Below the pieces are notes generated by a model. It was given only the letters and a program-made list of their open reading frames with translations. It was not told the origin of the DNA and ran no database searches. Positions 40,094 through 53,069 of a stretch of 64,000 bases of DNA are shown in pieces. The stretch is taken from positions 1,011,039-1,075,038 of the forward strand of contig WBMW01001268.1 in the NCBI GenBank assembly GCA_013396635.1, read 5' to 3'. A program made the position numbers and the translations under genes. Each line of letters starts with the position of its first letter. The stretch's first letter is position 1. The DNA comes from Penelope pileata. Taxonomy: Eukaryota > Chordata > Aves > Galliformes > Cracidae.

Positions 40094-40471
40094 TTAACCA
40101 AGAAAGGAGGAGAAACTTTCTTCAAATCCCAGGCAGCTAAATAGCACACGTTGCTCAGGAAGCCAGAACACTCCCTCAGTGAATCTGGCATCTTTATCAA
40201 TACCAAGCTGGCAGTCATTCATTTCCAGGTAGGTAGTCCCTACAAGCCCATACTGACTACTTTCACAGAAAGGCTCTTCAGCAGCAGATATTTTTGTTAT
40301 ATTGGCTGTAAATATAGAAATAAGGTGTAGAATAACATGAACTGCAAAGGGGACATAGCTCAGAATCACGTCTGTAATGTCAGCTATTGCCACACTATAG
40401 ATCCCGCCAGTTACCAGATAGCAAGAAAAGCAGGTCTTGGTACCATCATCCCAGCCACTGCAGAATGACAA
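40094..40471 (-). CDS. Candidate exon or relic of a LAPTM-family lysosomal transmembrane protein
   Basis: A 125-codon open frame on the minus strand. Behind an acceptor-like TCATTCTGCAG it reads GTKTCFSCYLVTGGIYSVAI, then a hydrophobic segment with VILSYVPFAVHVILHLISIF, then SSQYGLVGTTYLEMNDCQL. The Cys-x-x-Cys followed by Val-Thr-Gly-Gly-Ile at the start of a membrane helix, the Val-x-Val near its end, and the later QY-x-x-(V)G...M-x-D-C resemble the start of LAPTM4/LAPTM5 (small four-helix endosome and lysosome proteins). The loop is about 16 residues longer than in LAPTM4A. No initiator ATG starts the frame, and I could not find exons for the remaining three helices. After about 40190 (minus strand) the frame loses family likeness near a weak donor CTTG|GTATTG. 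It could be one exon of a real gene, a decayed relic or chance. Confidence 0.3.
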   Translation of the reverse strand: MSFCSGWDDGTKTCFSCYLVTGGIYSVAIADITDVILSYVPFAVHVILHLISIFTANITKISAAEEPFCESSQYGLVGTTYLEMNDCQLGIDKDARFTEGVFWLPEQRVLFSCLGFEESFSSFLG

Positions 40472-41667
40472 AGTGGCATTGATGAGTTTTGTATAAAGGA
40501 ATACAAAAGCTCAAAGGAGAGTTTTGCATGCATAGTCATGTCAGGAACAATATTCTATTGCACTGAAGTAAACTGCTTAACTGCTGTTTATCCAAGCTGA
40601 TTGCAGGCATCCCACATTATATTTACTTTAAAAATATTGAAATATATCCCGATGTCTGTAATAAATTAGTATGCTGCTAGAATGTACGGGAAGGAGGTAG
40701 TAAAGGCAAAACTATAGTGCAGGAATTTGCAGGAGGTTCATACTGGAAGCAGAAATTGACACAGTGCGAGTTTTCAGCATGAAACTGATACTGTGTGCTC
40801 AGGAACAAAGATATTTGAACAGACACTGGCAATACAGTACTGTCACAGAAAAGGGAAATGCCATGCTGAGACTATAGTTAAGAGTTTTGTGCAGAAGACG
40901 TACAAATTGCTGCCCTTGGTGCTGGGAAAGCCTCAGTTGGAGGATGGTGTCCAGCTGCGGTCATCATCTTTCAAGACAGCATAGCGGAAGCAACAAGGTT
41001 ATGAACAACAAAACCTGACCTGTAACAAGTAAAGGTCCTGGGTTGTTTAATCTGGCAAAGAGAAGACAGAGAGATAAAATTCTAATATGCAAAAGTTTGT
41101 TGAAAAAGGACAGAGAATGATTGTTCTCTGTGTCTATTAGGGATGAGCTGCCTACTCACTCACCTGATCCCAGCTGGCAAGGAAGCTTCAGGTAGGAAGT
41201 ACATGCTTCTGTTTCTTAGACTGTCCAGGAACATGCTAACACCTCTACAAAATACCAAAGCAAGAACATGCTCAGATGTAGCTTATGTGCCTTAAAACCG
41301 TGGTCATTGTTGAAGATGAGTGAAAAGATGGCATTCTTAACTTACTTAGTTTGCTGCCCCATAGAACTTTTACAAACAGTTCATATCAGCAATCCAAAAA
41401 TGACATATAAAAAGCTTTTAGTGAAATAAAATCTTTTTTCATTTGGCTGAGACAGTAATGGACCCCGAGGTAAGCATAATGTTAGTATTACCATAGCTTT
41501 CAGCAGTCACAGCATCTCTGTTTTGTATTCAATGCATTAATTCCCTGTTGTCTGTTCTACCCCATAGGTCTTGTTTTGTAAAAGCTCTCCATTAGCTAAG
41601 GCATGAGCAAAAAGCTGAAACAAAGGCTCATTGACTTCCTCAGCCATGGGCCTTAGTCATGGAACAC

Positions 41668-41696
41668 ACGTGGGGGCACCACGTGTTCCTCGTGCG
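41668..41696. promoter_or_regulatory. Imperfect inverted repeat with two CACGTG E-boxes
   Basis: GGAACACACGTGG and CCACGTGTTCC face each other across a few bases; the left arm has two extra bases. Each arm holds a palindromic CACGTG, the core bound by bHLH-zipper factors such as USF, MYC/MAX and TFEB. The flanks are locally richer in CpG than the surroundings. Any role is inferred. Confidence 0.35.
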
Positions 41697-43722
41697 CCTT
41701 CGATTTCAAGGGGTGTGTTTCGTCTGCCCAGGGTTCCTGTTCAGGCCAGCAGCCAGAAACATGGGCTTATCATAAGGTTATTAAGAGAAAAGTTTTAGTA
41801 AGTGCTGTTTTGACCTCATTTTGGAGGCTCTCTCAGTAATTTTCACTGTCCAAGCTCATCTTCATCCATTTAGCTGATAACAGTGACATTTAATGAAACA
41901 GGGTAAGGATGTTTGCACTAAAATCGCGGTGGCATACAACCAGGGTGGAATTTATTCCATTCTCTCCTGGAAACAAGCAGGACCGTACTGCAACCAGCAA
42001 AAAAATGCTTTTAATTCTTTTCTTTTCCTTTTAAGTTTCATCCCATGGTGCCATCACTTTCTTCTTGGCTTAGCAGCTGGGATCTGATATTTCTGTATAG
42101 AGGGACCACAAGGACTTAGTCACAGTGAAGAGCTATGCTAATAATGGGGAAGAAAACACTGTCAACAAAAAAAGAAATTCTCTTCTTGGTATAAAGCTGT
42201 ATTTGCTTTAAATTGGTGAATTGGGGGCTTCTTTCAACCTCAATGTGTTTTGACATTAAAATGCAAAAAGTAATCCTTTTTAAAAAAACAAATTCTGTAT
42301 TAATGAGACACACCCATGAAGGAAAGTTTAATAAGGTAGTTTTTGCTAGATCTTCTCTAAAGTTACTGTAACAGATAGTTGGGAACTCTAGCAGTAACAC
42401 TGGGTTTTTTTTAAATTAATCTGTTTACCTATCAATCCCGACCAATTCACATTTACAGTATAGTCTGTATTTCCAGATGAAACTGATTGAGCATGCTTTG
42501 AATTTCAATGCCCATCTGTTATCACTCCTATTTGTCACACTGGCACCTCTTTGCTGACTCCTGAACAAGTCCAGGTGTAACAGGACTGGTCCTACCATGT
42601 CTCATGTTGATTTTCTGGTGATAGTATTTTATTATACTGAATTAACACAATGAAACTTTTTTTTCTTTTATTGAGCTTCCTGTTGGCAGTGCGACATTGT
42701 GTCAATGTCATATAATCTTGACTTCTTTTGCAGTATCGTGTGGTCCAATGCCAACACTTTGTTTAAAAAGGGTGTGAAAGGATTTGGCCTATGAGAAAAT
42801 GATGCTAAACATTAACTGTGACATCATTTGAGTGCCTGCCTCATGAATAACCCCGGATACTCTCACAGATGCAGAGCAGAATGGAAACTTTTCTTTGATC
42901 ACTTTCAGCAAGAATTCTGCCATAAAACCCCATGTGTCCTTTCTGTCTTCAGTTACTAACTTCCGTTAAAATTTTGTTCCTTTTTTATGAACAAAGAAAG
43001 AAGGATTTTTGGCTGATACTGAATACCTAATTACAAAAATTGCATGCTCTGGACAAAGGCCAACTATAATAATCATATTTTGCTTTAGTCAGCTTCTAAT
43101 TCATTTCACGGTTTAATGTGGTTATCAACTTCCTATCTCCACTTGTTGTGCCATGTTGCTAGGTTCTCCCAACAGCAGTGATTCACTTCTGCTCAGCTGA
43201 TCTTGTTGGTTTTCCTCTGAGCATGTAAAGATTTGAAATGCAGAGGTTGTGTTACAAAAATGAAAAATCATGAGAGAAACTGTGAATGGAGATGTTTAAC
43301 AGATGACAATGAATATGCAGTAGATCTTGTTTAAAAAATTTTTAATTATTCAGATATCCTGCCTTGGAATGAGTGTTTATTTATATTAAAGAGTCAATGG
43401 CCCTGAGTGCCTCAATGTTTTGCATGTGAAGCACTGCATGATAAATGGAATATAATTGTGACTTATTTGAGTACTTACTCAAATCTCTCTCACAATCTTT
43501 CCTGTGGAACAGACAAAACAAAGTGTTATTCAGCTCCACCGCTGATTTTTTGTAAAAAACTTATGCTTCAAGGTAACGTCTCAATATGAAAAGTTCTGCC
43601 TTTCCATCCAGTCAGTACCACACAGATTTACTTTAAGTGCTTCTTTGTGGATAGCTGAGGGGAAGAACAAGAATTGCACCCAAACCTGCAAGTTTGAGGG
43701 TTTAAAATATTACATTCCATTC

Positions 43723-43757
43723 AAAAAAAAAAAGAAAAAGAAAAAGAAAAAGAAAAA
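43723..43757. repeat. (AAAAAG)n simple repeat
   Basis: An A run followed by about four AAAAAG units and a further A run. It creates a false polylysine open frame on the + strand. Confidence 0.9.
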
Positions 43758-45873
43758 AACCCTGAATTTTAAAGATATAACTGATGGAACTGAAAATATA
43801 CCATCGAGAGCTAGACAGAAATTGCTACCTACATCTCACCACATTCAGTCACTGGAGACAAAGCCAGAGAGTTCAAAATTCAAGAGTCAGACTGAAAAAT
43901 ATTGTAGTTGAATGTTTGTTTTTCTGCATTTCACCGTAAATCCAAACTCCTGTAGAACTACCCTCTTTGAAAGTAGCTTCCAACTCCAGGCATTCTGGAC
44001 AGAGTTCTGATTTAAATTAACGTCAGCTGACTGAGTGCTGTAAGAGAAATCTGCTCTGATCTGTCACTGATACTGAGAGAGGTGACACCCCTCAAGTTCA
44101 ACAGAGCCTCACTCACTTGAAATGCTGAGAAGTGGGAGCCATTCCAAGAGAGCACCTTTTCTATGGGGTTAGTGGCCCTTTGAAACGAAGGCAGTTACTT
44201 TCGAAAAGTAACTTCTAATGCTACGCTGTTCCTAAGGAAAACGCACTTACCCTCTGTATTTTGAAATTACAGAACCAGCATTAATTTAATGTATACTCTT
44301 GATAAACTATGCATCAATCTCATTATATTATGCCAAGAAGCAATAAGAAAGAACCAGAAAACTTAAGAAAAAGCCATGCCCAGCTAAACATGGGGTAATT
44401 AAAACTCATCTGTGCTTCTATATCTGTGTGTGTGAGCTTACACATTTGGTTTATGTGTGCAGAGATATAGGTACGTGTAGGAGGGTCTGTAGAAGAAGCT
44501 GGTAGAAGGACTGCAAGACAGTTGTGTACAGGGTAAGGCAGAGGGAAGAACAGAGAAGCACAAAAGGTAGCTGGAAGCTGGTACACAGGCAGCTGAGCTG
44601 AGCTTGGCTGGACACTTGTGCTACTCCGGTAATACCAACTACTTCTGAAAACTATTTGATTATTCAGTATGCTCTGGCTGCTTTAAGATGCTCTGGTGTA
44701 AATCAAACTAAAAATAACCTTTTTTCATAACTCTCAAGCTACAGCATGGGATGGCAGAGGCTAAAGTCTTTTTCACGCTCAAACACTTATTTTCTTTATC
44801 TTCAATGTGCTGAATTTTCATTAACCTTAATTCTGAGTTTCCTAGGTTTATCATGTTTAGTTTAGGAATAATAACATCATTAAAGTCATCTGGAAAAGAT
44901 TGTCTGTATTTTATTCTACATTATGAAATCCATTTTCAAGTAGTTTTGTCAGGGAATATAATTCCCAGCATTGGTTGAAACAGAGAATAGATTTTTATTA
45001 AATGCACATTTTAAAACAAAAAGCTTGTTTTCTGGTGAAAACCTTGTTTTCATTTAAATTAACCAATTAAATACTCAGAACTACTTTTTTAGCCAAAAGC
45101 TGAAAAGCTTCACTTTGGAAATGCTCTCCTTTTCCTATGAGAGTTGTAGCTCAAATGCCTCCTCGTCTTCTGTTAGGACTTGCTCTCTCTGATGAGACTG
45201 CAGCTCCAAAGAGGCAATTAACAAGACAGGAGACTGACAGGCATACTCACAAGCCAAACCTGCACCGTGACTTACGGCTCACAGGATCCAACAGGATGAC
45301 ATTTCCTCGACTTAAACTTCCGGAACTCTTTGGGAATAGTTGGAAATGTGACTTCCTCATGTGTCCCAAGATTCAAGACTCTTTCTGTAACATCAAATTT
45401 CCAAGAGTCATGGAAAAAAAAAAGCCAGTCAACTTCTCTCCCTCCTTAGAAACTACTACTATTCATATATCTGAAAACGAGAACTATAAAAGGCTTTGAT
45501 GTGGTAGGTGTTTGGCACCTGGTTGTACAGGACCCACAGTCTTTTAGAACAGTCAGCTGACAGTTAAGTTATATCATATACCTAGTGTCTGTAAATTTGT
45601 CTATGTATAACAACTAGAATTTATATAGCCCTTAACAATATTGTAAAAGAAAGTTCATCCATAAAATGCCAATCAGCATAGATTAATTAGCAGCCTTATC
45701 TCCATTTACACTCTTACACTCTTTCCCATTCAACATATGGTTTCTTTTTGAAAGAGCAAACTTACAGTAAATTGTATCATTGGTAGACTGATAAATACTA
45801 TAATTCATAGCAGTACATCTGTTTTATGAAGATTTCCCATGCTTAGTGAATGCTTAATAGCTTACAAAAATCA

Positions 45874-45938
45874 TAGAATCATAGAATCATAGAATGGTTC
45901 AGGTTGGAAGGGACCTTAGAGATCATCTTGTTCCAACC
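45874..45938 (-). mobile_element. CR1 LINE 3'-end fragment, about 65 bases
   Basis: Three ATCATAGA units, then 'ggttcaggttggaaggga' and 'agagatcatcttgttccaacc', after which similarity ends abruptly. It is almost identical to the first 65 bases of the copy at 38525, so both belong to one subfamily. Confidence 0.9.
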
Positions 45939-48816
45939 AGGAAGAGAAATGATCATTCTTGCCCATTCCCCCAGGAATTTTAGGTTTTCATTTATTTTAC
46001 AAGTACATGCTGGTGTTTGGATACTTATCAGAGATGCTAAGCTCATGATCCTTTGTACTTAAGAGGAAATGGAATCTTAGTTCTACCTCCTGAAGGCATT
46101 CACCAAAGAAATGCTGTGTTTAAGGCTGCTCCAGCCTCTTGGGAAACAAACAGTTGCCCATGTACTTGCTTTTGTTGTTGGTTTTGGACATGAACCTATA
46201 AGGGCACTGAAGGGTTTTTGTCTATTGTGTGCATGAGTGAAAGGTTTAACCACTAGTTGAGCCATGAACTGTTTCTCCCTCAATTCCTGACAAGTGAACG
46301 CTATATCCCTATCTTATGTCACACATTAGGCTGACGAAGTGCTGGAATGACTAGGGAAGGCAAGGTACATGGAAATACCTCATTTACCCAAGTGACATTA
46401 GCATTCTCCTTTTGTGACTGACTGATACGAAAGCTTCTTTTGCAACACATTTCGATTTTCCTCACTTCAATTCAACATAGCAGAGCTACCGCTGTTTCTG
46501 AGGAGAAACCAGCTAATTTTTAACATACCTCATTTCTTATGTACATGAGCCTTTATATTGCCTCCTGCTTAGTGTGTTGTCCATGATCAAGATTGAGAAT
46601 TTCACTCAGAGCAGATAATTGCTCTACAATTCACAACAAAGTACATATTTAACTACCAACCCAATTAAACTCAGCTTTAATGAGCCAGAAGTGAAGTGTC
46701 TCAAGTACGACATGAGGAATGGACAGATGTTTCTGCTGATAATATTATACCTATGTATTATATTTAAATTAGAAGATATCCTTATGAGAAAACTGTGGGA
46801 AAGCCTAGCATGGAAATGGGCTGAAACATCTACTGGGGAATATGTTTATATGAGTCTGCAGAAAAAAACTGCTCAGCATGTAGACCTGATCCCACAGCCC
46901 CTGCTCAATGTGCTAACTCAAAGCAACAGTTCAACTTCAAGCCTGGTGCTACTGAAAAGATATGATCCAGGAAACAATCTAATCATGAACAAAATAAAAT
47001 CTGTAGGCAATCAGGCTTTGTCTGCCTTTCCAAGAGCAACTTGAGTAGCAAATTCCTCATCAGAGGAAGCAGGTTGGCCTGTGATGCGAACTCCTGAAAT
47101 ACACATCTCTTAGAATGACCGACAGTGGAGGTCAGCAGTGAATACTGACTTTGAAACCTGCAGGGAAAAAGGTAAACAACCCACAGAGATGCAGAAGTCA
47201 AGTTCACCCTCCTAGTGTTAGTGTTTTCGGCTGGCTAAGGACTTAGAAAGCTGTCACAGTTGGTTCATATTTCCATGATTTGCTTTGCAATCATAAAAGC
47301 AGTTTTTCTCTTTTCCCTTTTTTTTCTTTTTTTTTTTTTTTTTCCCAGTAGACTTTATAGTAGTTCATGGATTCTGTATCAAATTCTGGACCATCAAAAT
47401 TTTGATAGAGCTGAATAAATGAGCAGAAGCTTGGTACAGAGCAATGATTTTATTAAGTGCCTCTCTGCTTTTCACTTTACAGCACACAATGAAAACAAGT
47501 CTCAAAAGACCAGCAATTTAATAGTACTGTGTAAAAAGAACACATAAATGAATAGGTCTTTGTGAACTAAGTAAATTTGAATAATTTCATTTTTTTTTCT
47601 TTCGCTTCTAGGATCTTTCACTTGTTCCACTTGGCACTTTATGACTCCTTTGACCATTGACAGCTGGATTCTGGTTCCTCATTCCATTTCCACACCCAAA
47701 CTTCTCTCTTGAAGTTTAGCCAGAGGATCAGACATCCGAAGAAGTAGGATCAGTCTTGTCACAGTAATTTCTTGCAGCAATGCTGTCTTTAGTTGACCAA
47801 CATATAAGCTGTCTCACAATTCTTCTTTCCTGCTTAGTTGCCACCTGCTTAACTTGTTTAACCTGCAATCAGTGCAAATTTTTTGCTCGTAGAAGTGAAG
47901 GACTTATTGTCTTTGTGCAAGTAATCACCCTAATAGGCTAGCCTCATCAATTTTTTTAGCAGATGAAGTAGTCCCATTGAGACTAATGTCCACTTTTATA
48001 CACTGGAAATACATTCTACAGTTTTATAAAAGCTAGACTACATGCATGTTGCCTTTCAGGACTAATATCACAGTTCTGTAAGACTGTGCCATCAAAAACA
48101 GAAGATAAACATTTTGGCCATGGAAATGTAGCACAAGTTGCTAAGAAAAAAGTCTTACCCAAAAAGATCATAAGGTGGATTGGTTTCCATTAAAAAAAAA
48201 AAAAAAATTGCTTAAAATTTTGATCATGTTTCCTGAAAGTTTTGCAAATCGATATAGGTGTTTTGTGCTTTTGCCTTTTTCATAGCCTTGGATTTCAACA
48301 TCGGCTGTTCTCATGGTTATCTTCAACACTGTTCTCTAAGTGCAGTCTGGGTCTTGAATTGTGTTTTGACACACTGGCTTTAGTTGAGAGGTAGGTTTGT
48401 ACTGTTTTGTTTTGTCCTTGTCCTTTATTTTGTCAATACTTAAGCAAATGTGCTAAGACTACAGCTTATTACACATGTTGCATCATAGGAGACCATAACT
48501 GTTTTTTACTTTGTATTACCCAACTATGTTTACTTCTGTTGTCTACAAGCAGGCACCATCTTTTCTTTGCATGTATGTGGTGATTACGTCAAGAAAATCC
48601 TGATTCACTTCTGAAGTGTTAATATCTAATTCAAAACTAACGTAAAAAAAAGCATTTCTTATTTAAACTTCTGGTCAGTAATTCCATTGAGCATTGATCT
48701 TAAATACTAAAGTGGAGCTAATTAAAATCTTGCTCGTCCTTAAAATGTCTTTTTTGCCATTAAGTGTGGATAATGACATACTGGTTCTTCAGTTCAGTGC
48801 CGAACTAAATGAACGG
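45939..48816. other. Intergenic DNA
   Basis: No supported gene. It holds long T runs near 47320-47344 and a poly(A) run near 48192-48207. A 141-codon plus-strand frame at 46619-47044 shows no family motif, signal or splice context, so I do not call it. Confidence 0.45.
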
Positions 48817-48859
48817 TCAGCTAAGGGCACATCTGCTTGGCCTGTAGTCATTATTTCTG

Positions 48860-48960
48860 CTGTGGTGCCTCGGCCTCAGGGCCCCCACCACACCACCCCC
48901 CGGACAAGATGGCGCCTGTCCCATGCAGGCAGCGAGAATTGCCCTCTTCACTCTCTGTCC
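48860..48960. promoter_or_regulatory. GC-rich patch with YY1-like site
   Basis: This short C-rich segment stands out from the AT-rich surroundings. At 48905-48916 it contains CAAGATGGCGCC, which fits the YY1 consensus (AAnATGGCG). Such sites mark promoters, enhancers and some retroelement 5' ends. No gene is seen beside it, so its role is open. Confidence 0.3.
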
Positions 48961-49239
48961 TCTGCAGAAAATCATAGTCTTGATCTGTTCTGCCACACAG
49001 TGGCTACTGTGCAGAACAGCCACAAAACCACACGGCACCCCTGTACTAAATAGGGAGATTGGAAGGGAGATCTATTTATTTATTTCCCATCACGGCTTTA
49101 GTCAGTTCAAAGCGCACCAAACTGCCTCATTCCTCAGCCCTGAATCCATCCTGGGTCCATGCTCCCACATCAACACACCCCTGAGCCCTGTCCCAGGCTC
49201 TTCCCAAGCTTCTCAACCATCTCTTCCTTTTTAGGGAAT

Positions 49240-52200
49240 AATAACAATAAAAAAACAATAATGGGTTTGATTTATTCCAACATCATTATTATCTGGTAAA
49301 GGATCTTTTGAAAAGTGGATGAGAGCTGTGCTAGAATCTGCAGTGCCATGTGCAGCCACCACGGCTGTGCTGATGCCAACATGCTAACGTGGTTGTGAGG
49401 TGAGAGGACCAGACATTGCCACCAAAAGGCACAGTACAGCAGGACTCTTTAACCCACTTCCACGCTGGTGGTGTGGGTTACAAGTTACGTGACTCCTGGG
49501 ATCTTAGCTGATGTCTCTGAACAATGCTGTGCTTTGTATACATACCAATTTGCTCATTAGCTCCAGCCTCTTAACTGGGGAGCTGTGGTGAATTGTACAG
49601 GCACGGCTTTAGGTGCTTCCAGAGTTGAAACTGGAGACAACAACTATTTGTAGACCAACAGAAGCAAGTCCAGTAGCTAAAGAAGTAGTCCTATATGATC
49701 TTACAGCTGATTTGAAGAGAAATGGTTCTTCTCAGATTGATTTGGTGATTTCAGGACAGGGTGCTGCCTTCAGACAGGTGAGGGAAACTTGCTGCTTTCT
49801 TCATTGTATGTAATATGAGTAAGCTGCTAGCAGGGAGCCTCTTTTGATTCATAATTCACAGAACTGGATTTATAGTGTCCTCAGAATCTTTGAAAAGGAG
49901 CGTACTGAGGTAAGAAGTCATATGATGTGTCTGTTTGGTGAGCTGGAAACACAGGTTTCACCACCTCAGAAAGGACAGAGATTTCTCTTTGCCAGCTCTG
50001 CTTATCATCTAAAATGGGTACACAGAGACTGCACTAGGCTAGATCAGATTTACCACTAACAGTCAAGAAGGCTGTGAAACCAGTGTTTTGAGTTTGCTGA
50101 TAACACTTGGCAGAAATCTTGATCTTCCTTGAAAATGAGCTCTCTCCTTTTAAGGTTACAGAACAGTCAGGTTGGTAGTACTTTTCATTTGTACTGTCCA
50201 ACAAAAGTTCAGTTTGAAAATAAGGCTTGGTTGTGCCATTTTCTTTGCCAAAAAATTGAGTTTCCGTGTTAGCTGAAAAGGAAAAATGGCAGCCCTGTGC
50301 AGCTTCCAACAAATGACATACGTGTGTGAAACAGCTGGTTTCTGGGTTGGCAGATTGAGCTCTTCATCCTTCTAAGATCCAGATTAGCAAGATAAACTTT
50401 TTAATCATTTTTTATCCTTGCAATCAACATGCAGAACCTAAGAGACCCTCTCTTCAGGTTTTGCTCTCTGATCATTATCGTTTATGTGTTATTACTGTGA
50501 GGTCTGATTCATTGTCCATTAAGGCCAATGGCAAATTCTCCTCTGACTGACCCAGCAGTTGCAGATGAGGGGCAGACAGGGAGTAGGCCTCTCTTCTGCC
50601 AACTTTAAGCGAAAGACACACAAAAAGGCACTATCTCTTCCAGAGACCTTACAGTGTGAGATAAAAGATAATAACATTCTGTCGTATCCTGCTGTTCCCA
50701 ATGAACAACTTAAGGGTTCATAAATTTCAAGGACTTCACTGCAAAGAATTCTGCTGATTTAACATGACTGTGCCAATGTAGTTCGTCTGGGACATCCTGA
50801 AAGTTTTCTTTTCCTCATCTAATAACTGACATTCCAGCATTTGTTGAGAGAGGCATATTAGCACTACAATGAACTTTGGAAAAAAATTCTTTTTAAATCT
50901 ATGTACTCAGCCAAGTACTTTCTGTGTTGCCTCTGCTAATTCTGGACCTAAGTGTATTTGAATAGAAATGTATCTCCTTAACCTTTGTTTGGCTGAGTCC
51001 ATAGTGATCCTGTGTTCTATGTTTGCAAAATGAGATTTGCTGCTACAGATTTACTGTGGGGTCAAGTATGATGAGAAACTATGTTGAGAGAAAGCCAAAG
51101 ACTTCTTTAAACACAGATGTCTTAAATATTACAGATGTCTTCCATGTTTAGCAAATAAGGTAGGGGGTTGGACAGCTGATGAGTTTGATAATGAGCAATT
51201 AGCCTTTCACTGTTAGATCATCAGTCCCAAGCAAGCACAAATGGTGAGAATTACCAATTACATGTTTATATCTGATTATATATTTTCTGGCTGTTATCCA
51301 TTGTGTGGTGAACACACATGCATTTCTTAAAAGCCTACAGCAATATGAGAACTCATTGCTTTATCGCAGGTACCAACCAGTATGAACCCTTTTTTCCACC
51401 CGCAGCAGGCCCTTTAGATTAGCATAGGAGGGAGAAGCATATGTTGTTCTTACGCTGCACCTCTTTGCTACTGAAGAGCTCAGGTCTCAAAAAAGTAAGG
51501 AGAGAAACTAGTAGTAGCAAGAAATTTGGAAAATAAAACGCAAAACCTTGTTTATGGAAACATATGGAGATTAGATTCAGTAACACCACTGGCCTTTAGA
51601 TATTCTGTGATGGGAAGCAAGTGTACTATTTACAGTAAGTATTTGGAAAGCTCTCACGACTTCCCTGAGATTAAGAGAAATGGACTTGGCAGTGTGGACT
51701 GCGCTACAACCTTCTGTAGCCTTCCCAGTGGTTGTTTTTTTCATAATTGACTTTCTGATGAGAACTGAACATAGCAGAACAGTATTATACCTCAAGATTT
51801 CCTTAATTTTAATTCAAATTTTTAATATAAAAGCTTCCTTTGTTTCTGATTCTCTTTCTCTTTAAATATTCTTTTTCATTGTTTTAAACTGTAGTTGTCC
51901 TTGCTAAGTACAACTTTCCACTGCTTATTCTAGTTATCTCACTGGCTTGTCTTTGCTTCTGCCCCACAGTGTTTGGCAACCATTGCTATCCTATACTGCG
52001 AACATACTGCTATCATGCTGACAGCATAGGCTTTAAGAGACTGGCCCAACAGCTTCTGTAATATATAGAAATCTTTGTACAGATTACAGTGTGCTCTGGA
52101 TCGGTGTTCAATTTCAGAAATTTAAATTCTAAAATTAAAAGTCCTTTCTTGGCTTTGTCAGAGGATAAACGTAGATATGCTGATACCATCACCTATGAAT

Positions 52201-52785
52201 AAGCCTTTACTATGTTTTTGCCTTTGGCCAGTTAGTAGTAAAACTGCTTACAGTCATGTCCACAGCATATTTCTGCACAGCTCTTTCTGGCACAGTAACT
52301 TGTGTCTATGTTTGTCTCTGTGTGCCCTGGAAGAGAAGGGAGAAAGTGAGAAGCACTGAGCTTCATGATCAGCTCCTATACCAATCGTCCAGGCTGATGA
52401 TCTGGTCTTTACTCACTTTCTATAGAAGGATAAATATAGGTATTTATGAAAGAAATGACATCTTCTAAAAACAAGATTTTTTTCTGTTTGTTTTTTGATA
52501 CACCTGGTCTGGATTATACCAAATCTGTCATGCACAGTAGCTTATGCTACTCATACAACGTAGCTCGTGCTAATGAAGAGTATGATCAGATGATTGCAAA
52601 CAGATGCATGTGGGCTGTTTCAGCTTTTCCAAACCTGCAGCATCTGGCTTCATGAAGTGAAAGGCACTGATCTCCCTGCAGCCAGGGCTCATAGTAGGCA
52701 GTACTGGCCATCAAGTTTTTTAAACCACTGAGAGACAGACACCAACCACTCCTGCTGGTCTTTGCAGGGTCAGGAGCATAGCACA
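49240..52785. other. Intergenic DNA, nothing recognised
   Basis: AT-rich with an AATAA/ATAAT stretch near 49235-49262. I found no coding exon, repeat family or RNA gene. Confidence 0.45.
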
Positions 52786-52914
52786 GGTGAGCGCAATTTC
52801 CCTGGCAGCTGACATATTTGAGGCAAGAGTGCTGGCTGCAAGGAAGACAGAGCTGATAGTCCTGTGCTTGGCCTCTTGGGAGGCCTTGTGGCAGCTGTTT
52901 TTCCAGAGCACCAG

Positions 52915-53069
52915 GAAGGCTGCGGCTCCAGCCCTGCTGCTGCACCTGCCGCGGGGACAGTTGGAACTGCCAACGGCCGCCTCAGGCAGGCCTCTGTGCC
53001 CCCAGCCGCGGCGGCTCGCTGCAGCCCCGCGAGCGTGGAGGAGGAAGCAGAGAGGTCTGACCAGGTGTG
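52915..53069 (+). promoter_or_regulatory. CATSPERB: CpG-dense patch, candidate CATSPERB promoter and 5' UTR exon
   Basis: About a dozen CpG dinucleotides fall in roughly 150 bases, including GCCGCGGCGG and CCCCGCGAGCG, the densest cluster in the window after its left end. It lies about 0.6 kb before the CATSPERB start codon. Donor-like CAG|GTGTGG (after 53064) or GTG|GTGAGG (after 53069) could splice to TTCTTGTTATAACAG, which ends exactly before the ATG at 53659. The link to CATSPERB is by position and splice logic only. Confidence 0.4.

Larger units (their letters stand above)
40472..45868. other. Intergenic DNA
   Basis: AT-rich, without a supported gene. It contains the CACGTG inverted repeat near 41668-41696 and an (AAAAAG)n tract at 43723-43757. 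The 120-codon plus-strand frame at 45137-45499 has no recognisable motif. Confidence 0.45.

Noticed and set aside
41537..41647. Minus-strand 36-codon frame with a good ATG context (CCCATGGC) beside the E-box repeat
   Set aside because: It was considered as a first exon of the LAPTM-like gene, but the peptide is unlike LAPTM N-termini and its possible donor is in the wrong phase for the exon at 40460.
43645..43911. 88-codon frame with a polylysine run
   Set aside because: The lysine run is the (AAAAAG)n repeat; the rest has no features.
45137..45499. 120-codon plus-strand open frame
   Set aside because: No family likeness, an uneven low-complexity composition and no supporting signals.
46619..47044. 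141-codon plus-strand open frame
   Set aside because: It has no recognisable motif and its composition looks like translated AT-rich non-coding DNA. There is no promoter or splice context. A frame this long is expected by chance in 64 kb.
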